64,000 bases of DNA from Phycisphaeraceae bacterium (GCA_020851465.1 JADZCR010000006.1:310001-374000); one strand, 5' to 3'. Shown: positions 53,956-63,769, numbered from the stretch's first letter. Translations and numbers: made by a program. The notes: generated by a model from the letters alone, not told the origin.

Positions 53956-54927
53956 TCAGGCCCGGCGTCGTTTGACGAGTAGTGCGAACGCTCCCAAACC
54001 CAGAACCCCCATCGCCCCCGGCTCCGGCACTTCCACAAACGCAAGGTACGCAGGCGCGAAAAAGCCCTTCGCCACGATCACAGGATTCGAGCCGTCGAGA
54101 TCCGTGCGATAGAGCAGGCTCGATTCGAAGTCGGAGAAGTACAGTTTGCCGTCTGGCCCGACCATCACGCCGACGGGGTTGATGTCGCGCGTGATGTCAG
54201 TCGTGATTTGACTCGTCGGAAACAGGTCCGTCGTCGCGCCGGTCGTCGGGTTCACGCGCCATACGGTTTTGTCCGTGGAATAGCTCGCCACATACAGATT
54301 GCCGTCTGGCCCCATTACCAATTGTTCGAGGACGCCACCAAGGGACACCCCGGCCAGAGCGGGCGCGGTAGCGTCGGCATAAGAATTGCCGCTGCCGGTC
54401 ATGCGCTGGAAGAAGGTGAGCTCCGAGAGATAGACGCCGTCGCCCGGCACATAAGTGATTCCCGCCGACTGGTTCGTGATCGTGTACGATCCGAGCGAGG
54501 TTCCTGACGGGTTGAACGCTTCAACGTTCGTGGAAGGGCCGGAGACTTGCAGGTTGCCTGAGTCGGCAAAAGTCATAGCGTATATCGTCGTCACCGTGCT
54601 GGTCGCGAAAAGTGTTCCCTGCCCGGCGCCGCCGGCGTTAGACGCCTTGCGATAAACATTCGTGTCGCCGATCGAACTCATGTAAACGTCGCCGGCTTTT
54701 GTCGCTATGCCGTAGGGGTTGGTGAAGCCCGAAGCGAACAGCTGCCCCGCGCCGACGGTCCCGCCGCCGAAGTCATCAGGCACTTGGAACACCTGGCCCG
54801 TGTTGTAGTCCGAGACGTAAATGTTGAACATCGTCGCCTGCGCCGACGAAGCGACGCTCAACGCAGCTCCGACAATCGCAAATGTGATCGACTTCGGAAC
54901 AACGCGGTTGGTGAACGGCAAACTCAT
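53956..54927 (-). CDS. PEP-CTERM protein with beta-propeller (NHL/SMP-30-like)
   Basis: A 323-residue secreted protein. A signal peptide ends 'ASSAQA'; the body has repeated short blades such as 'FTNPYGIATKAGDVYMSS', 'LVMGPDGNLYVASYS' and 'VMVGPDGKLYFSDF', typical of NHL or SMP-30-like propellers. The C-terminus 'VPEPGAMGVLGLGAFALL' plus a basic tail is a PEP-CTERM signal. A GGGGAG ribosome site precedes ATG 54927; the upstream in-frame extension to 55029 is discounted. It is the third PEP-CTERM gene of the region. Confidence 0.85.
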   Translation of the reverse strand: MSLPFTNRVVPKSITFAIVGAALSVASSAQATMFNIYVSDYNTGQVFQVPDDFGGGTVGAGQLFASGFTNPYGIATKAGDVYMSSIGDTNVYRKASNAGGAGQGTLFATSTVTTIYAMTFADSGNLQVSGPSTNVEAFNPSGTSLGSYTITNQSAGITYVPGDGVYLSELTFFQRMTGSGNSYADATAPALAGVSLGGVLEQLVMGPDGNLYVASYSTDKTVWRVNPTTGATTDLFPTSQITTDITRDINPVGVMVGPDGKLYFSDFESSLLYRTDLDGSNPVIVAKGFFAPAYLAFVEVPEPGAMGVLGLGAFALLVKRRRA

Positions 54928-55426
54928 TTCAGTTTCTCCCCAAAGAAATTGCTTAGTGGTGTCTGACTTGCATACGCGACGGCGCTGTTTTTCGTCGTCG
55001 ATTGAAATCCCCACGTCGGTGAGTTCCACCGACTCTGTAATGCGGTTCCATCAGCCGGCATCAGCAGGCTGCTTGACATAGGCACCGCAATGCTGGCTCC
55101 GAGGTGGTTTGCCGGCGCAGCCATATGCGCGATGGCGGAATCGGTGACGACGAATGCCGTCAAAAAAGCTTTCGAAAAGGTTTCGGCGAATCAACATGAG
55201 TGGCTTCACACGGATACCGGGCAAACCCTCAACACGCCACAATATTACATCATGAATTCATCGATAGCAATACGTTTTAACTGAGAGTTTTTCGCCGCTG
55301 GGGGCATCAGTTGATTATGTTTCACCCGAGCATGATTTTTGTCGCAATATTTGCAAAAACAATGTCTGGATTTTTTCAAGACCTTGTCATGCTTGATTTG
55401 TTGAGGGCGGAAAAAGGGTCGGGATC

Positions 55427-55615
55427 TGTTTTCGTTTGGCGTCTTCACCCTCGACGCCAACGGCTACGCCGACGACACGCCGACCTATGCCTCGGCCGAC
55501 ACCTGACCCATGATGGCGTCTTCCGTCGCGGCTTCGACGTTTTCCGGGGGTGGAACCGACTCGTGAAAGTCATCAGGACTTACCGCGACGATTCCGAGGG
55601 CAGCACGCAGCGGTG
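55427..55615 (+). pseudogene. RHS/YD-repeat gene remnant
   Basis: Within an interval of about 700 bases without an intact gene (54928-55629). One frame reads 'FTLDANGYADDTPTYASADT' and stops; the next frame reads 'LTHDGVFRRGFDVFRGWNRLVKVIR'. The last part matches the RHS/YD-repeat pattern (the canonical form is YDAWNRLVKV), which suggests a frameshifted, degenerate end of an RHS-like protein. The upstream 55270-55400 stretch is AT-rich and shows nothing else. Confidence 0.4.
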
Positions 55616-55629
55616 TACGCGATTAGCCG

Positions 55630-56544
55630 CTACTTCTTCGGCGGGTTGATGAACGTCTCGTTGTCCTCGTAGAGCCAGGTTCGATCGACTGTACCTTTGG
55701 GGACGTGTTTGGTGCGCAGCTCATTGAACTTGAAAGGATCGGTCAGAACTTGTTCGGGGTGTTTCCTGCTGCGGGCGATGAAGGCAGCTTCGTAAGGATA
55801 GAAGTCGCCGACATCAGTCGATTCGTAGCGCAGGTCAGTCGCCCAGCGGATCAGGCCGGATGTGTTTTCGGTAGAGCGGTGCATCGTGAGGTTGGTCATC
55901 AGCACGACATCGCCGATGTCCGCTGGCACGGGGACGGGCGTCGTCCACGGCAGGTGATCGGGATGAATCGTCAGCGGCGGGGCGGGGTTATTCGCCCAGT
56001 AATGACGCACAACGCCCTGTCGGTGGCTGCGCGGTATAACCTCCATGCAGCCGGTCTCCACCGTCGCATTCATCAGCGGCAGCCAGCAGGTGACCACAAG
56101 CTTGTCGTCAGCGATCGAGTGAAAGTAACCCTGATCCTGATGCCAGGGCACAACGCCTTCCGGTCGGAAAGGCAGCTTGGGACGGATACGGTACACGCTC
56201 GACGCCTCGATTTCGGGGCCGACGAGTTGCTCGACCACATCAAGCAGCTCTGGACAAGTCAGCAGACGAAACATCGCCGGCCCGGCAAACGAGCCGTGGT
56301 TGAGGATCGGGCTGACGATGGCGTTCGCCTGCTTGTGCAGTTCGGTGAGGCGATGCAGGAAGTCGAGGTCTTCGCACAGGTCCGTGATATAGCCGTAGCG
56401 ATGGAGTTTCCGTGCGGTGGCGTCGATGAGCTGCGTCAGTTCAGCCTGCAACTCGTAGATGTAGCTGGGGGGAATGATATTTTTCCCGACGAGGTATCCC
56501 TCGCGGTGAAAGTGTTCCAATTCGTAGGGGCTGAGTTTGGGCAT
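55630..56544 (-). CDS. Phytanoyl-CoA dioxygenase family protein
   Basis: A 304-residue Fe(II)/2-oxoglutarate-dependent oxygenase. The metal ligands are HxD at His135/Asp137 ('VPWHQDQGY') and a distal His222 ('LTMHRSTENT'), with 'RW' further on supplying a candidate 2-oxoglutarate arginine. PhyH-family members hydroxylate diverse small molecules; the substrate cannot be assigned. It lies next to a tRNA and a UroD-family gene on the same strand and marks the right edge of the accessory region. Confidence 0.9.
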   Translation of the reverse strand: MPKLSPYELEHFHREGYLVGKNIIPPSYIYELQAELTQLIDATARKLHRYGYITDLCEDLDFLHRLTELHKQANAIVSPILNHGSFAGPAMFRLLTCPELLDVVEQLVGPEIEASSVYRIRPKLPFRPEGVVPWHQDQGYFHSIADDKLVVTCWLPLMNATVETGCMEVIPRSHRQGVVRHYWANNPAPPLTIHPDHLPWTTPVPVPADIGDVVLMTNLTMHRSTENTSGLIRWATDLRYESTDVGDFYPYEAAFIARSRKHPEQVLTDPFKFNELRTKHVPKGTVDRTWLYEDNETFINPPKK

Positions 56545-56597
56545 GGGATTGGACCTGGTATGAATGGCGAATCGTAAAGGGAAACCGGGTCGTGTAA

Positions 56598-56671
56598 TGC
56601 CGACAGGTGGATTCGAACCACCGACCTAGGGCTTATGAGTCCCTCGCTCTAACCAGCTGAGCTATGTCGGC
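56598..56671 (-). tRNA. tRNA with CAU anticodon (Met likely)
   Basis: On the minus strand: acceptor GCCGACA pairs with TGTCGGC, discriminator A; D-arm GCTC/GAGC, anticodon loop CTCATAA (CAT), T-loop TTCGAAT and no encoded CCA. The anticodon stem AGGGA/GCCCT has an A-G mismatch at the loop-closing pair. The paired G1 argues against initiator Met; this and the tRNA at 960 could be one elongator Met and one Ile2, in whichever order. Confidence 0.93.
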
Positions 56672-56767
56672 CCGTAAAGCAGGCGGACCATTCTAGGGCA
56701 GTGCGGTTTCACTTCAAGGCGGGGATCGCGTCGCTCTGTACCGCAGCGGGGCAGGCTGGCTGCGAAC

Positions 56768-57862
56768 TCAGAATTTTCCGTACCGCCACGCTTCGTCGTA
56801 CATCGCGTCGATATTTTCCATCGGAGTCACCGGCTGGATGTTGTGACACGGCGCGAGGATGTAGCCGGTTTTGTCGGATGCGAGCGTGTCGATCATGCGC
56901 CGCACCTCTGCGCGGACATCTTCGGTCGTTCCGTGCGGGAGGGTTTCCTGATTGTCGATCGCGCCGTGGAACGCCAGCCGATCGCCGAAGTCCCGCTTGA
57001 GCTTGGCCGGGTCCATGCCCGGACAGCGCCATTGAATGGGGTTGAGCAGGTTGATGCCCATATCGAGCAGGTCGGGGATGAATCCGCTCATCCCTCCATC
57101 ATCGTGATGCATGACAAGGATGCCGAACTCATGGCAGAGGTCGATGTGCCGTTGCATTTGCGGACGATAGAAGCGGCGGAAAGTGTCGAGGCTGATCATC
57201 GGCCCGGTCTGCGTGCCCAGGTCGTCGGTGACCTGCGAGACATCGATCAGCCCGTCACACGATTCGAACATGCAGCGGTGCAGGTCATAAAAATAGTCGC
57301 CCAGTTTTCGCAGCAGGTGTTCGGTGAAATCGGGATCTTCCAGCGGGTCGATGAGCGACTGTTCGAGACCGCGAATCATGTTGTGGTAGTAGAACGTCGC
57401 CATGTACCCGCACTGAACAGCCTGTTGCTGGTGAGCCAGAGCCGCCTGCTCCCTCATGGCGGAGAAGTCGAACCAATCGGCGCGTGGCCAGTCGTAGGCT
57501 TCAAGATCATCAATGGTGCGTGCCTGCGCGAGGGTGTGGAAGTACTGCTCGTCATAAGCTCCTGTGCCGTGGCTGATGCTTCGGAAGCGATTGCCCCAGA
57601 AGTCAACGGACTCGCCTTTAGGCATCTCGGGCAGCTTGGGGCCGACGTACTTGGGCCACGCGCCGCCCATGCCGTCGATGTGCAGTTCTCGTCGCACGTT
57701 CGCGTCATCGCCGAAGCGTTCGCGCAGACGTGCCCGGACTTCCCATGTCGCCCAGATGTCGGTCGGAACACGATCCACCGGCTGACGACGGATCGCTGCG
57801 AGCATGCGTTCGCGCGAGGTCATTTCCGAACGCGGAGAAGAGATTGAGGTGCTGGCGGTCAT
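56768..57862 (-). CDS. Uroporphyrinogen decarboxylase (UroD)-family protein
   Basis: About 364 residues with the UroD TIM-barrel layout: 'RERMLAAIRRQPVDRVPTDI' at the N-terminus, 'SQVTDDLGTQTGPMIS' in the middle, 'GILVMHHDDGGMSGFIPDLLDMGINLLNPIQW' region and 'GYILAPCHNIQPVTPMENI' near the end. The last segment, with a Cys-His in 'APCHNIQP', is as in UroD-like methyltransferases (MtaA/cobalamin-dependent) rather than canonical haem UroD, whose active-site aspartates are not obvious. Its function is unknown. ATG 57862 was chosen; the open frame extends to 58114 without conserved content. Confidence 0.82.
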   Translation of the reverse strand: MTASTSISSPRSEMTSRERMLAAIRRQPVDRVPTDIWATWEVRARLRERFGDDANVRRELHIDGMGGAWPKYVGPKLPEMPKGESVDFWGNRFRSISHGTGAYDEQYFHTLAQARTIDDLEAYDWPRADWFDFSAMREQAALAHQQQAVQCGYMATFYYHNMIRGLEQSLIDPLEDPDFTEHLLRKLGDYFYDLHRCMFESCDGLIDVSQVTDDLGTQTGPMISLDTFRRFYRPQMQRHIDLCHEFGILVMHHDDGGMSGFIPDLLDMGINLLNPIQWRCPGMDPAKLKRDFGDRLAFHGAIDNQETLPHGTTEDVRAEVRRMIDTLASDKTGYILAPCHNIQPVTPMENIDAMYDEAWRYGKF

Positions 57863-58132
57863 GTGATTTTCCCGGAAGGTGTCCGATTCGATCAATAAGG
57901 ATAAAAGGATACGTTTAATAATAAAAGTGTGAGTGGCGGTCGGTGTTGCGGGTGAACGCAAAAGCAGCTCAACGGGGGGCGGTCGATGGAGCGTGATGAT
58001 GGCGCCGGACGTGTGCGGTTTGAGGGTTGTAGAGGCAGGGTAGAGGAAAATGAGGTTGCGACCTCGCGGCATCTCCCCCATAATCACGGTCTTCGATGAA
58101 TTTGCCTCGATCAATCAAGGAAGGATCCAGCG

Positions 58133-60106
58133 ATGTCATTTGATTCCACCATCAACGCCAAGGCCGTCGATCTGACCAAGCTCAATTACGAGATGACTGC
58201 CGCCGCCGGCTCTGGTCACCCGACCACGGGCGCAAGTCTGGCCCACCTCGTCACAGTGCTCATGTACAGCCACATGCGATGGGAGCCGAATAATCCCGCT
58301 CATCCGTCGAGCGACCGACTCGTGCTCAGCGAAGGTCATGCGGTGCCGATCGTTTATGCCGCGTGCGCTGATCTGGGTGTGGCGATCGGCAAGGACAAGG
58401 CAAGCTGGCGGCCGATGACGCGACAGGATGCGATGACGCTCCGCGCGATCGACTCGGTGGTGGACGGCCACCCGAACCCCGCGGAGGGCTTCCCGTTTTT
58501 CGATGCGGCTACCGGATCGCTGGGGCAGGGATTGAGTGTGGCAGCAGGTCTGGCTGCAGCCGCGAGAATCGACAACCTCGACAAGCGGATTTTCTGCATC
58601 ATCGGTGACGGCGAAGCACGCGAGGGCAACATCTGGGAAGCAGTGGACTTCATCAAGGATCACAACCTCAAAGCGGTCTGCGCCATTTTCAACTCCAATC
58701 AATACGCCCAGTCCGACGCGGTAAGCCCGCAGCAGAACACTGCGACGCTGGCAAAGAAACTCGAAGCCTACGGCTTCCAGGCGCTGGTGATCGACGGCCA
58801 CAGCCCGTCGGCGATTCAGGATGCGCTGAGCCAGCACGCGCAGTCGCAGTTCGATCCTCAGTCGGCGCCGGTGGCAATCGTCGCCAAGACCGTCAAAGGC
58901 TGGGGCAGTCCGAGCCAGCAGGGGCAGGGGCATCACGGCAAACCAGCCGAGGGTGACGACCTGCCCAAGGCGATTCAGGAACTCGAACAGACTTCGCGGC
59001 AGATCGGCGCAGCCGCGGATCAGGCCCTCAAGCCCGGCCTGATGTCACCCGGCAAACCCGACGCGCCGAAGGTCAACCCGGTCATGAGCTTCCCGGACGC
59101 AATGAAGAAGTTCGGTCAGGAAAAAGCTCTGGCCAAAGGCGAGTACGCGACGCGGCGTGCCTACGGCATCGCTTTGCGGGCACTCGGCCACGCGCGTAAT
59201 GACGTGACGGCTCTCGATGCCGACGTGAAAAACTCCACCTTCGCTGAGATGTTTTACAAGGACGACGCACTCAAGAGTCGTTTCTTTGAGTGTCGCATCG
59301 CTGAGCAGAACATGATCAGCGTGGCGGCGGGACTTTCGGCGGGAGGCAAGATTCCGTTTGCCTCGACTTTCGCCAAGTTCGTCGCACGCGGACTCGATCA
59401 GATCGAGATGGCGATCAACAGCGGGGCGAACTTCAAAGTCGTCGGGTCACATGCCGGCATCTCGCTGGCGGCGGACGGTCCTAGCCAGATGTCGCTGCCG
59501 GATGTGGCGTGGTTCCGATCGTTCACCACGGTGACTAATCAGCGCGGCAAGCCCGCCTGCTACGTGCTCCAGCCCAGCGATGCGTATCAGGCGTATGCCC
59601 TGACGATCGCCGCCGCCGAACACGACGGCCCGGTTTACATGCGCACGCTCCGTCCGGAGACCGAGTTCCTCTACAACGAAAACGACAAGTTCCACCTCGG
59701 CGGTCACGAAGTCCTCAACGAGGGACGTGATCTGCTCATCGTCGCATCCGGCTACATGGTGCACGAAGCCAACAAGGCTCTCGAACTGCTCGACAAGCAT
59801 GGCGTGGATGCGACGCTGGTCGATCTCTACTCTCTGCCCTTCGACGAGGAAGCGCTGCTCGATCTGGCTAACCAGAACAACGGCATGGTGCTCACGCTGG
59901 AAGACAACTACGGCGGCGGCATCGGCGGCGCAGTGGCGGACGCAGTCTCGGCGGATGGCGGCGGGTTCAACGTCCGACAGATGTTCGTGCGAAACATCCC
60001 CAAGAGCGGCAGGACGCCCGATGATGTGCTCGCCTACTGCGGCATCGGTGCCGAACAGATCGTCGCTCAGGCACTGAGCCTGCTGGAGCTTTCGTCGGCA
60101 ACATGA
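58133..60106 (+). CDS. tkt: Transketolase
   Basis: A 657-residue thiamine-diphosphate enzyme that moves a two-carbon ketol unit in the pentose-phosphate pathway. The TPP motif 'GDGEAREGNIWEA' is at residues 158-170, the N-terminal 'GSGHPTTGASLAHL' near 23-36, and the pyrimidine domain begins near 335 with 'RIAEQNMISVAAGLSAGG'. It is divergent from the UroD-family gene; AAGGA precedes the ATG. Confidence 0.96.
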   Translation: MSFDSTINAKAVDLTKLNYEMTAAAGSGHPTTGASLAHLVTVLMYSHMRWEPNNPAHPSSDRLVLSEGHAVPIVYAACADLGVAIGKDKASWRPMTRQDAMTLRAIDSVVDGHPNPAEGFPFFDAATGSLGQGLSVAAGLAAAARIDNLDKRIFCIIGDGEAREGNIWEAVDFIKDHNLKAVCAIFNSNQYAQSDAVSPQQNTATLAKKLEAYGFQALVIDGHSPSAIQDALSQHAQSQFDPQSAPVAIVAKTVKGWGSPSQQGQGHHGKPAEGDDLPKAIQELEQTSRQIGAAADQALKPGLMSPGKPDAPKVNPVMSFPDAMKKFGQEKALAKGEYATRRAYGIALRALGHARNDVTALDADVKNSTFAEMFYKDDALKSRFFECRIAEQNMISVAAGLSAGGKIPFASTFAKFVARGLDQIEMAINSGANFKVVGSHAGISLAADGPSQMSLPDVAWFRSFTTVTNQRGKPACYVLQPSDAYQAYALTIAAAEHDGPVYMRTLRPETEFLYNENDKFHLGGHEVLNEGRDLLIVASGYMVHEANKALELLDKHGVDATLVDLYSLPFDEEALLDLANQNNGMVLTLEDNYGGGIGGAVADAVSADGGGFNVRQMFVRNIPKSGRTPDDVLAYCGIGAEQIVAQALSLLELSSAT

Positions 60107-60170
60107 GCCGGCCCGGTGTTCGTCGCGTCGCCAATTTCATGCTGCGGCCAGCACCACTGAGTCTATTCCC

Positions 60171-60815
60171 ATGTTCCAAAACTTCATCGCCTTTATGAAC
60201 AAGGGTGGCCCCGTCATGTGGCTGCTCCTGCTCATGAGCATCGTCACCGTGACTCTCATCGTCGAGCGTTTGTGGTTTTGGATCAGGACCAACGGCTCGG
60301 CGCAAAAGCAGCGCGTCGTTCGCCTCGAACAGCTCCTGCGGCAGGGCGACCTGGCCGGCGCGAGCGTGCTCGTGCAGGATGACCACAGCGTGTACGGTCA
60401 GATCGTGCGGATGATTCTGACGGAAGGCTACAGCGACGCGCTGGCGACCGCCGCGGTGGAGTCGCAGCGGCCGCGTTTTGAGCGATACATGGGCGTGCTC
60501 TCGACCATGGTGACTGCCGGCCCGCTCGTTGGTCTGCTCGGCTCGGTCATCGGTCTCATTTCGGTGTTTCTGCTCTTTTCCAAGGAAACAGCCTCGGCGA
60601 ATCCAGCGTCAGTCGGTGAAGGCATGGCTGAAGCGTTGATGAACACAGCGGGGGGGCTGCTCGTCGCCGTCGTTGCGATTTTTCCTTACAACGCCTTCCG
60701 TGTTCAGATCGACCGGACGCTGGGCCGGATGGAGTCGCTCCTCGCCGCCGCGAGCCGTGGCGCGACGGCTGTTACGCCTTCCGGGGCTGTTCAGGCCGAC
60801 TCCGACCGCCGATAA
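60171..60815 (+). CDS. MotA/TolQ/ExbB proton-channel family protein
   Basis: A 214-residue membrane protein with three hydrophobic segments (about 14-34, 117-137 and 163-183), the ExbB/TolQ topology. 'MVTAGPLVGLLGSVIGLI' and 'MAEALMNTAGGLLVAVVAIFPYN' are the conserved second and third segments. ExbB/TolQ work with ExbD/TolR and TonB/TolA to energise outer-membrane processes. No ExbD-like partner follows; the next gene is a glucan phosphorylase. The partner may be elsewhere. Confidence 0.88.
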   Translation: MFQNFIAFMNKGGPVMWLLLLMSIVTVTLIVERLWFWIRTNGSAQKQRVVRLEQLLRQGDLAGASVLVQDDHSVYGQIVRMILTEGYSDALATAAVESQRPRFERYMGVLSTMVTAGPLVGLLGSVIGLISVFLLFSKETASANPASVGEGMAEALMNTAGGLLVAVVAIFPYNAFRVQIDRTLGRMESLLAAASRGATAVTPSGAVQADSDRR

Positions 60816-60986
60816 CTCTGCATCTCTCCACGCTAACAATGATGAAGTCGCCCGCGTTTGGCCGAAACCATACAGCCGGGGCATGCCGCGCGCCGTGGGT
60901 TTGCTGCGCCTACACTCCCAAGGGCGACCATCCTGCCGATTCCGTCGGCTTGCCCTTTGATTGAGTTTCGATTCAGGGAAATATCC

Positions 60987-63623
60987 ATGCTCAGCCCAGA
61001 TCAGGCACGTATTCGTACCTTTGAGGTTGTCCCGTCGCTGCCCGAACCGCTCCGCCCGCTGCTGGAGATCGCTCACAATCTCTGGTGGACGTGGCACCCC
61101 GAAGCGGTCGAGCTATTCACCCGCCTGGATCGTGCGTTATGGACAGCCACCCATCACAACCCGGTCAAGATGCTGGGCATCTGCCCGCAGGAACGGCTCG
61201 ACGCCGCCGCCCGTGATGAAGGATTTCTGACCTCGCTCGAACACGCGATGGGAAATCTTCGTCGGCATCACAGTCGTACACCCTGGCACACCAAATATCA
61301 AAGCAGCGCTGGTCAGTTCACCATCGCGTACTTCTGCGCGGAGTACGGCCTGACCGAGTCGCTCCAGATTTACTCCGGCGGTCTGGGTTGCCTGGCGGGA
61401 GACCACCTCAAGTCCGCCGGCGAGCTGGGCCTGCCGCTGGTGGCCGTCGGTCTGCTTTATCGCAACGGTTATTTCCAGCAGTACCTCAATGCCGACGGAT
61501 GGCAGCAGGAGTATTACCCGGAGCTGGACCTGTCGAATCTGCCGATCAAGCCCGTTGTCGGGACCGACGGCAAACAGATCAAAATCACCGTGCAGATGCC
61601 CGGCCGTGATGTTTGGGTCGCTGTCTGGAAAGTGATCGTCGGCCGCATCGACCTGTTTCTCCTCGACACCAACGTGCAGGAAAACGATGCGATCGATCGC
61701 GGCATCACCAGTTCGCTTTACGGCGGCGACATGGAGCTGCGCATCAAACAGGAAATCGTCCTGGGCATCGGCGGGGTGCGCGCGTTGTCAGCCATGGGGA
61801 TCGAGCCGGATGTCTGTCACATGAACGAAGGGCATTCCGCGTTTCTCTCGCTGGAGCGGATTCGTCGTCTGATTGAAAAGCACAATATTTCGTTTGATGA
61901 GGCGCGGCAGGCGGCGCAGGCCAGCCATATTTTCACCACGCACACGCCGGTACCCGCGGGCATCGACCGTTTCCCGCCGGAGATGATGATCCGTTATTTC
62001 CGTAACTACCATCCGTCGCTGCGGCTGGACATGGACGGCTTGCTCGCGCTGGGCCGGGAGAATGTCTTCTCAAATACCGATTTCTTTTCGATGGCCGTGC
62101 TCGCTATCCGTACCGCCGACTGGATGAACGGCGTGAGCAAGCTGCACGGTGCGGTCAGCCGCGCCATGTGGAAATCCATCTGGCCGGGTGTGCCTGAAGA
62201 TGAAATCCCGATCACTCACGTGACCAACGGCGTACACGCGCGAAGCTGGCTCAGCGGCGACTTCGTCGGCATGCTCGACCGCTACCTCGGCTCACGCTGG
62301 CAGAACAACCCCACCGATCAGACTATCTGGAAAGCCATCAACGACGTGCCCGATGAGGAGCTTTGGCGCGTCCACGAACGCCGCCGTCATCGCCTGATCG
62401 TCTGGGCACGCAGCAAGCTCAAGACGCAGCTTGAAGCGCGTGGCGTGGACCCGGAAAACATCCGTCAATCGCTCGAAGCACTCAGCCCCACAGCATTGAC
62501 GATCGGCTTCGCACGGCGTTTCGCCACCTACAAACGAGGCAACCTGATCCTGCGCGATATCAAACGCCTCCAGTTGATCCTCAGCAATACGAAGACGCCC
62601 GTGCAGTTCATCATCGCGGGTAAGGCCCATCCCGCCGACGGCGGAGGCAAGGATCTGATCCGGCAGATCGTTCACTTCGCTCGCGGTGCGGAAGGCGGCC
62701 ACAAAATCGTCTTCCTCGAAAACTATGACATCCACGTGGCACGACGACTCGTACAGGGCTGCGACGTGTGGCTCAACACACCTCGTCGCGGTATGGAAGC
62801 CTCCGGCACCAGCGGCATGAAGGCCGCGATCAACGGCGTGCTCAACTGCTCGATCCTCGACGGCTGGTGGGATGAAGCAGCCGCGCCGGAGATCGGCTGG
62901 TCGATCGGTCGGGGCGAAAGCTATGCAAACCTCGACGTGCAGGACCAGATCGAAAGCCAGTCGCTCTACGAATTGCTCGAAAAACAGATCATTCCGCTGT
63001 TCTATCAGCGCGATGAAACGGGCGTGCCGCGAGGCTGGGTCGCGCGCATGAAGGCTTGCATCAGCGAGTTGGCTCCGGTCTTCAATACTAACCGCATGGT
63101 GCAGGAATATGCCGAAAAGTTTTACCTGCCCGCGCTGCACCGTTCCCGCGTGCTGATGGCCGACAACCTGAAAAAATCCGTTGAGATGGCGCACCAGAAA
63201 GATCGACTGCGTCAGGGATGGAGCAGGATGAAGGTTGAAGATGTTCAGGCGAACACCCAGCAACCGCTTGGGGTCAACCAGAAGCTCGAGGTCTCCGTCA
63301 CCGCGAATCTTGACGGGCTGACACCCGCTGAGGTGAAACTCCAAGTGTACGTCGGCGTCGTGGATAACGACGGCCGGATCACGCAGGGCACCGCGACGCC
63401 GCTGAAGCACGAATCCGACTTGGGCGGCGGTCGCCATCGTTACGTCGGCGCTGTGACAGCCGGCACGAGCGGACACTATGGCTTCGCAGTGCGCATCACG
63501 CCCGCCGGTGAGCTTTTCGACGGCGTGATGGAGCCGGGCTTGATGATGTGGGACCGCGATCCTCAACCGCTGGCGGCACACATTGAAACAAACAAACTTC
63601 CCGTCGCCGCTGCGTCGCACTGA
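60987..63623 (+). CDS. glgP: Alpha-glucan (glycogen) phosphorylase, GT35
   Basis: An 878-residue enzyme that releases glucose-1-phosphate from alpha-1,4-glucans. It is of the shorter archaeal/bacterial type with an N-terminal DUF3417 domain ('LEIAHNLWWTWHPEAVELF'), the 'GFARRFATYKRG' and 'ISGTSGMKA'-like region: here 'MEASGTSGMKAAINGVLN', with the pyridoxal-phosphate lysine at residue 612. ATG 60987 follows CAGGGAAA and starts shortly before the conserved 'LPEPLRPLLEIAHN'; the open frame upstream to 60858 is not used. The C-terminal ~150 residues are a beta-rich extension. Confidence 0.95.
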   Translation: MLSPDQARIRTFEVVPSLPEPLRPLLEIAHNLWWTWHPEAVELFTRLDRALWTATHHNPVKMLGICPQERLDAAARDEGFLTSLEHAMGNLRRHHSRTPWHTKYQSSAGQFTIAYFCAEYGLTESLQIYSGGLGCLAGDHLKSAGELGLPLVAVGLLYRNGYFQQYLNADGWQQEYYPELDLSNLPIKPVVGTDGKQIKITVQMPGRDVWVAVWKVIVGRIDLFLLDTNVQENDAIDRGITSSLYGGDMELRIKQEIVLGIGGVRALSAMGIEPDVCHMNEGHSAFLSLERIRRLIEKHNISFDEARQAAQASHIFTTHTPVPAGIDRFPPEMMIRYFRNYHPSLRLDMDGLLALGRENVFSNTDFFSMAVLAIRTADWMNGVSKLHGAVSRAMWKSIWPGVPEDEIPITHVTNGVHARSWLSGDFVGMLDRYLGSRWQNNPTDQTIWKAINDVPDEELWRVHERRRHRLIVWARSKLKTQLEARGVDPENIRQSLEALSPTALTIGFARRFATYKRGNLILRDIKRLQLILSNTKTPVQFIIAGKAHPADGGGKDLIRQIVHFARGAEGGHKIVFLENYDIHVARRLVQGCDVWLNTPRRGMEASGTSGMKAAINGVLNCSILDGWWDEAAAPEIGWSIGRGESYANLDVQDQIESQSLYELLEKQIIPLFYQRDETGVPRGWVARMKACISELAPVFNTNRMVQEYAEKFYLPALHRSRVLMADNLKKSVEMAHQKDRLRQGWSRMKVEDVQANTQQPLGVNQKLEVSVTANLDGLTPAEVKLQVYVGVVDNDGRITQGTATPLKHESDLGGGRHRYVGAVTAGTSGHYGFAVRITPAGELFDGVMEPGLMMWDRDPQPLAAHIETNKLPVAAASH

Positions 63624-63769
63624 TTCTCCCCATCGCATCGGACACCGAGGCAACCCCGGCTGCGCTATGCGCCGCGAGGAATCGCTCCGTGGATATCCGT
63701 TACGTAAGCGTGCATTGCGTGAGCTGGAGTTTTTGCCGCCGCCAAGACGACCTCGTAAACTTTCCCGCC

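Noticed and set aside
55030..55426. Small frames between the PEP-CTERM gene and the RHS remnant
   Set aside because: Short, AT-rich, with no ribosome site or family motif.
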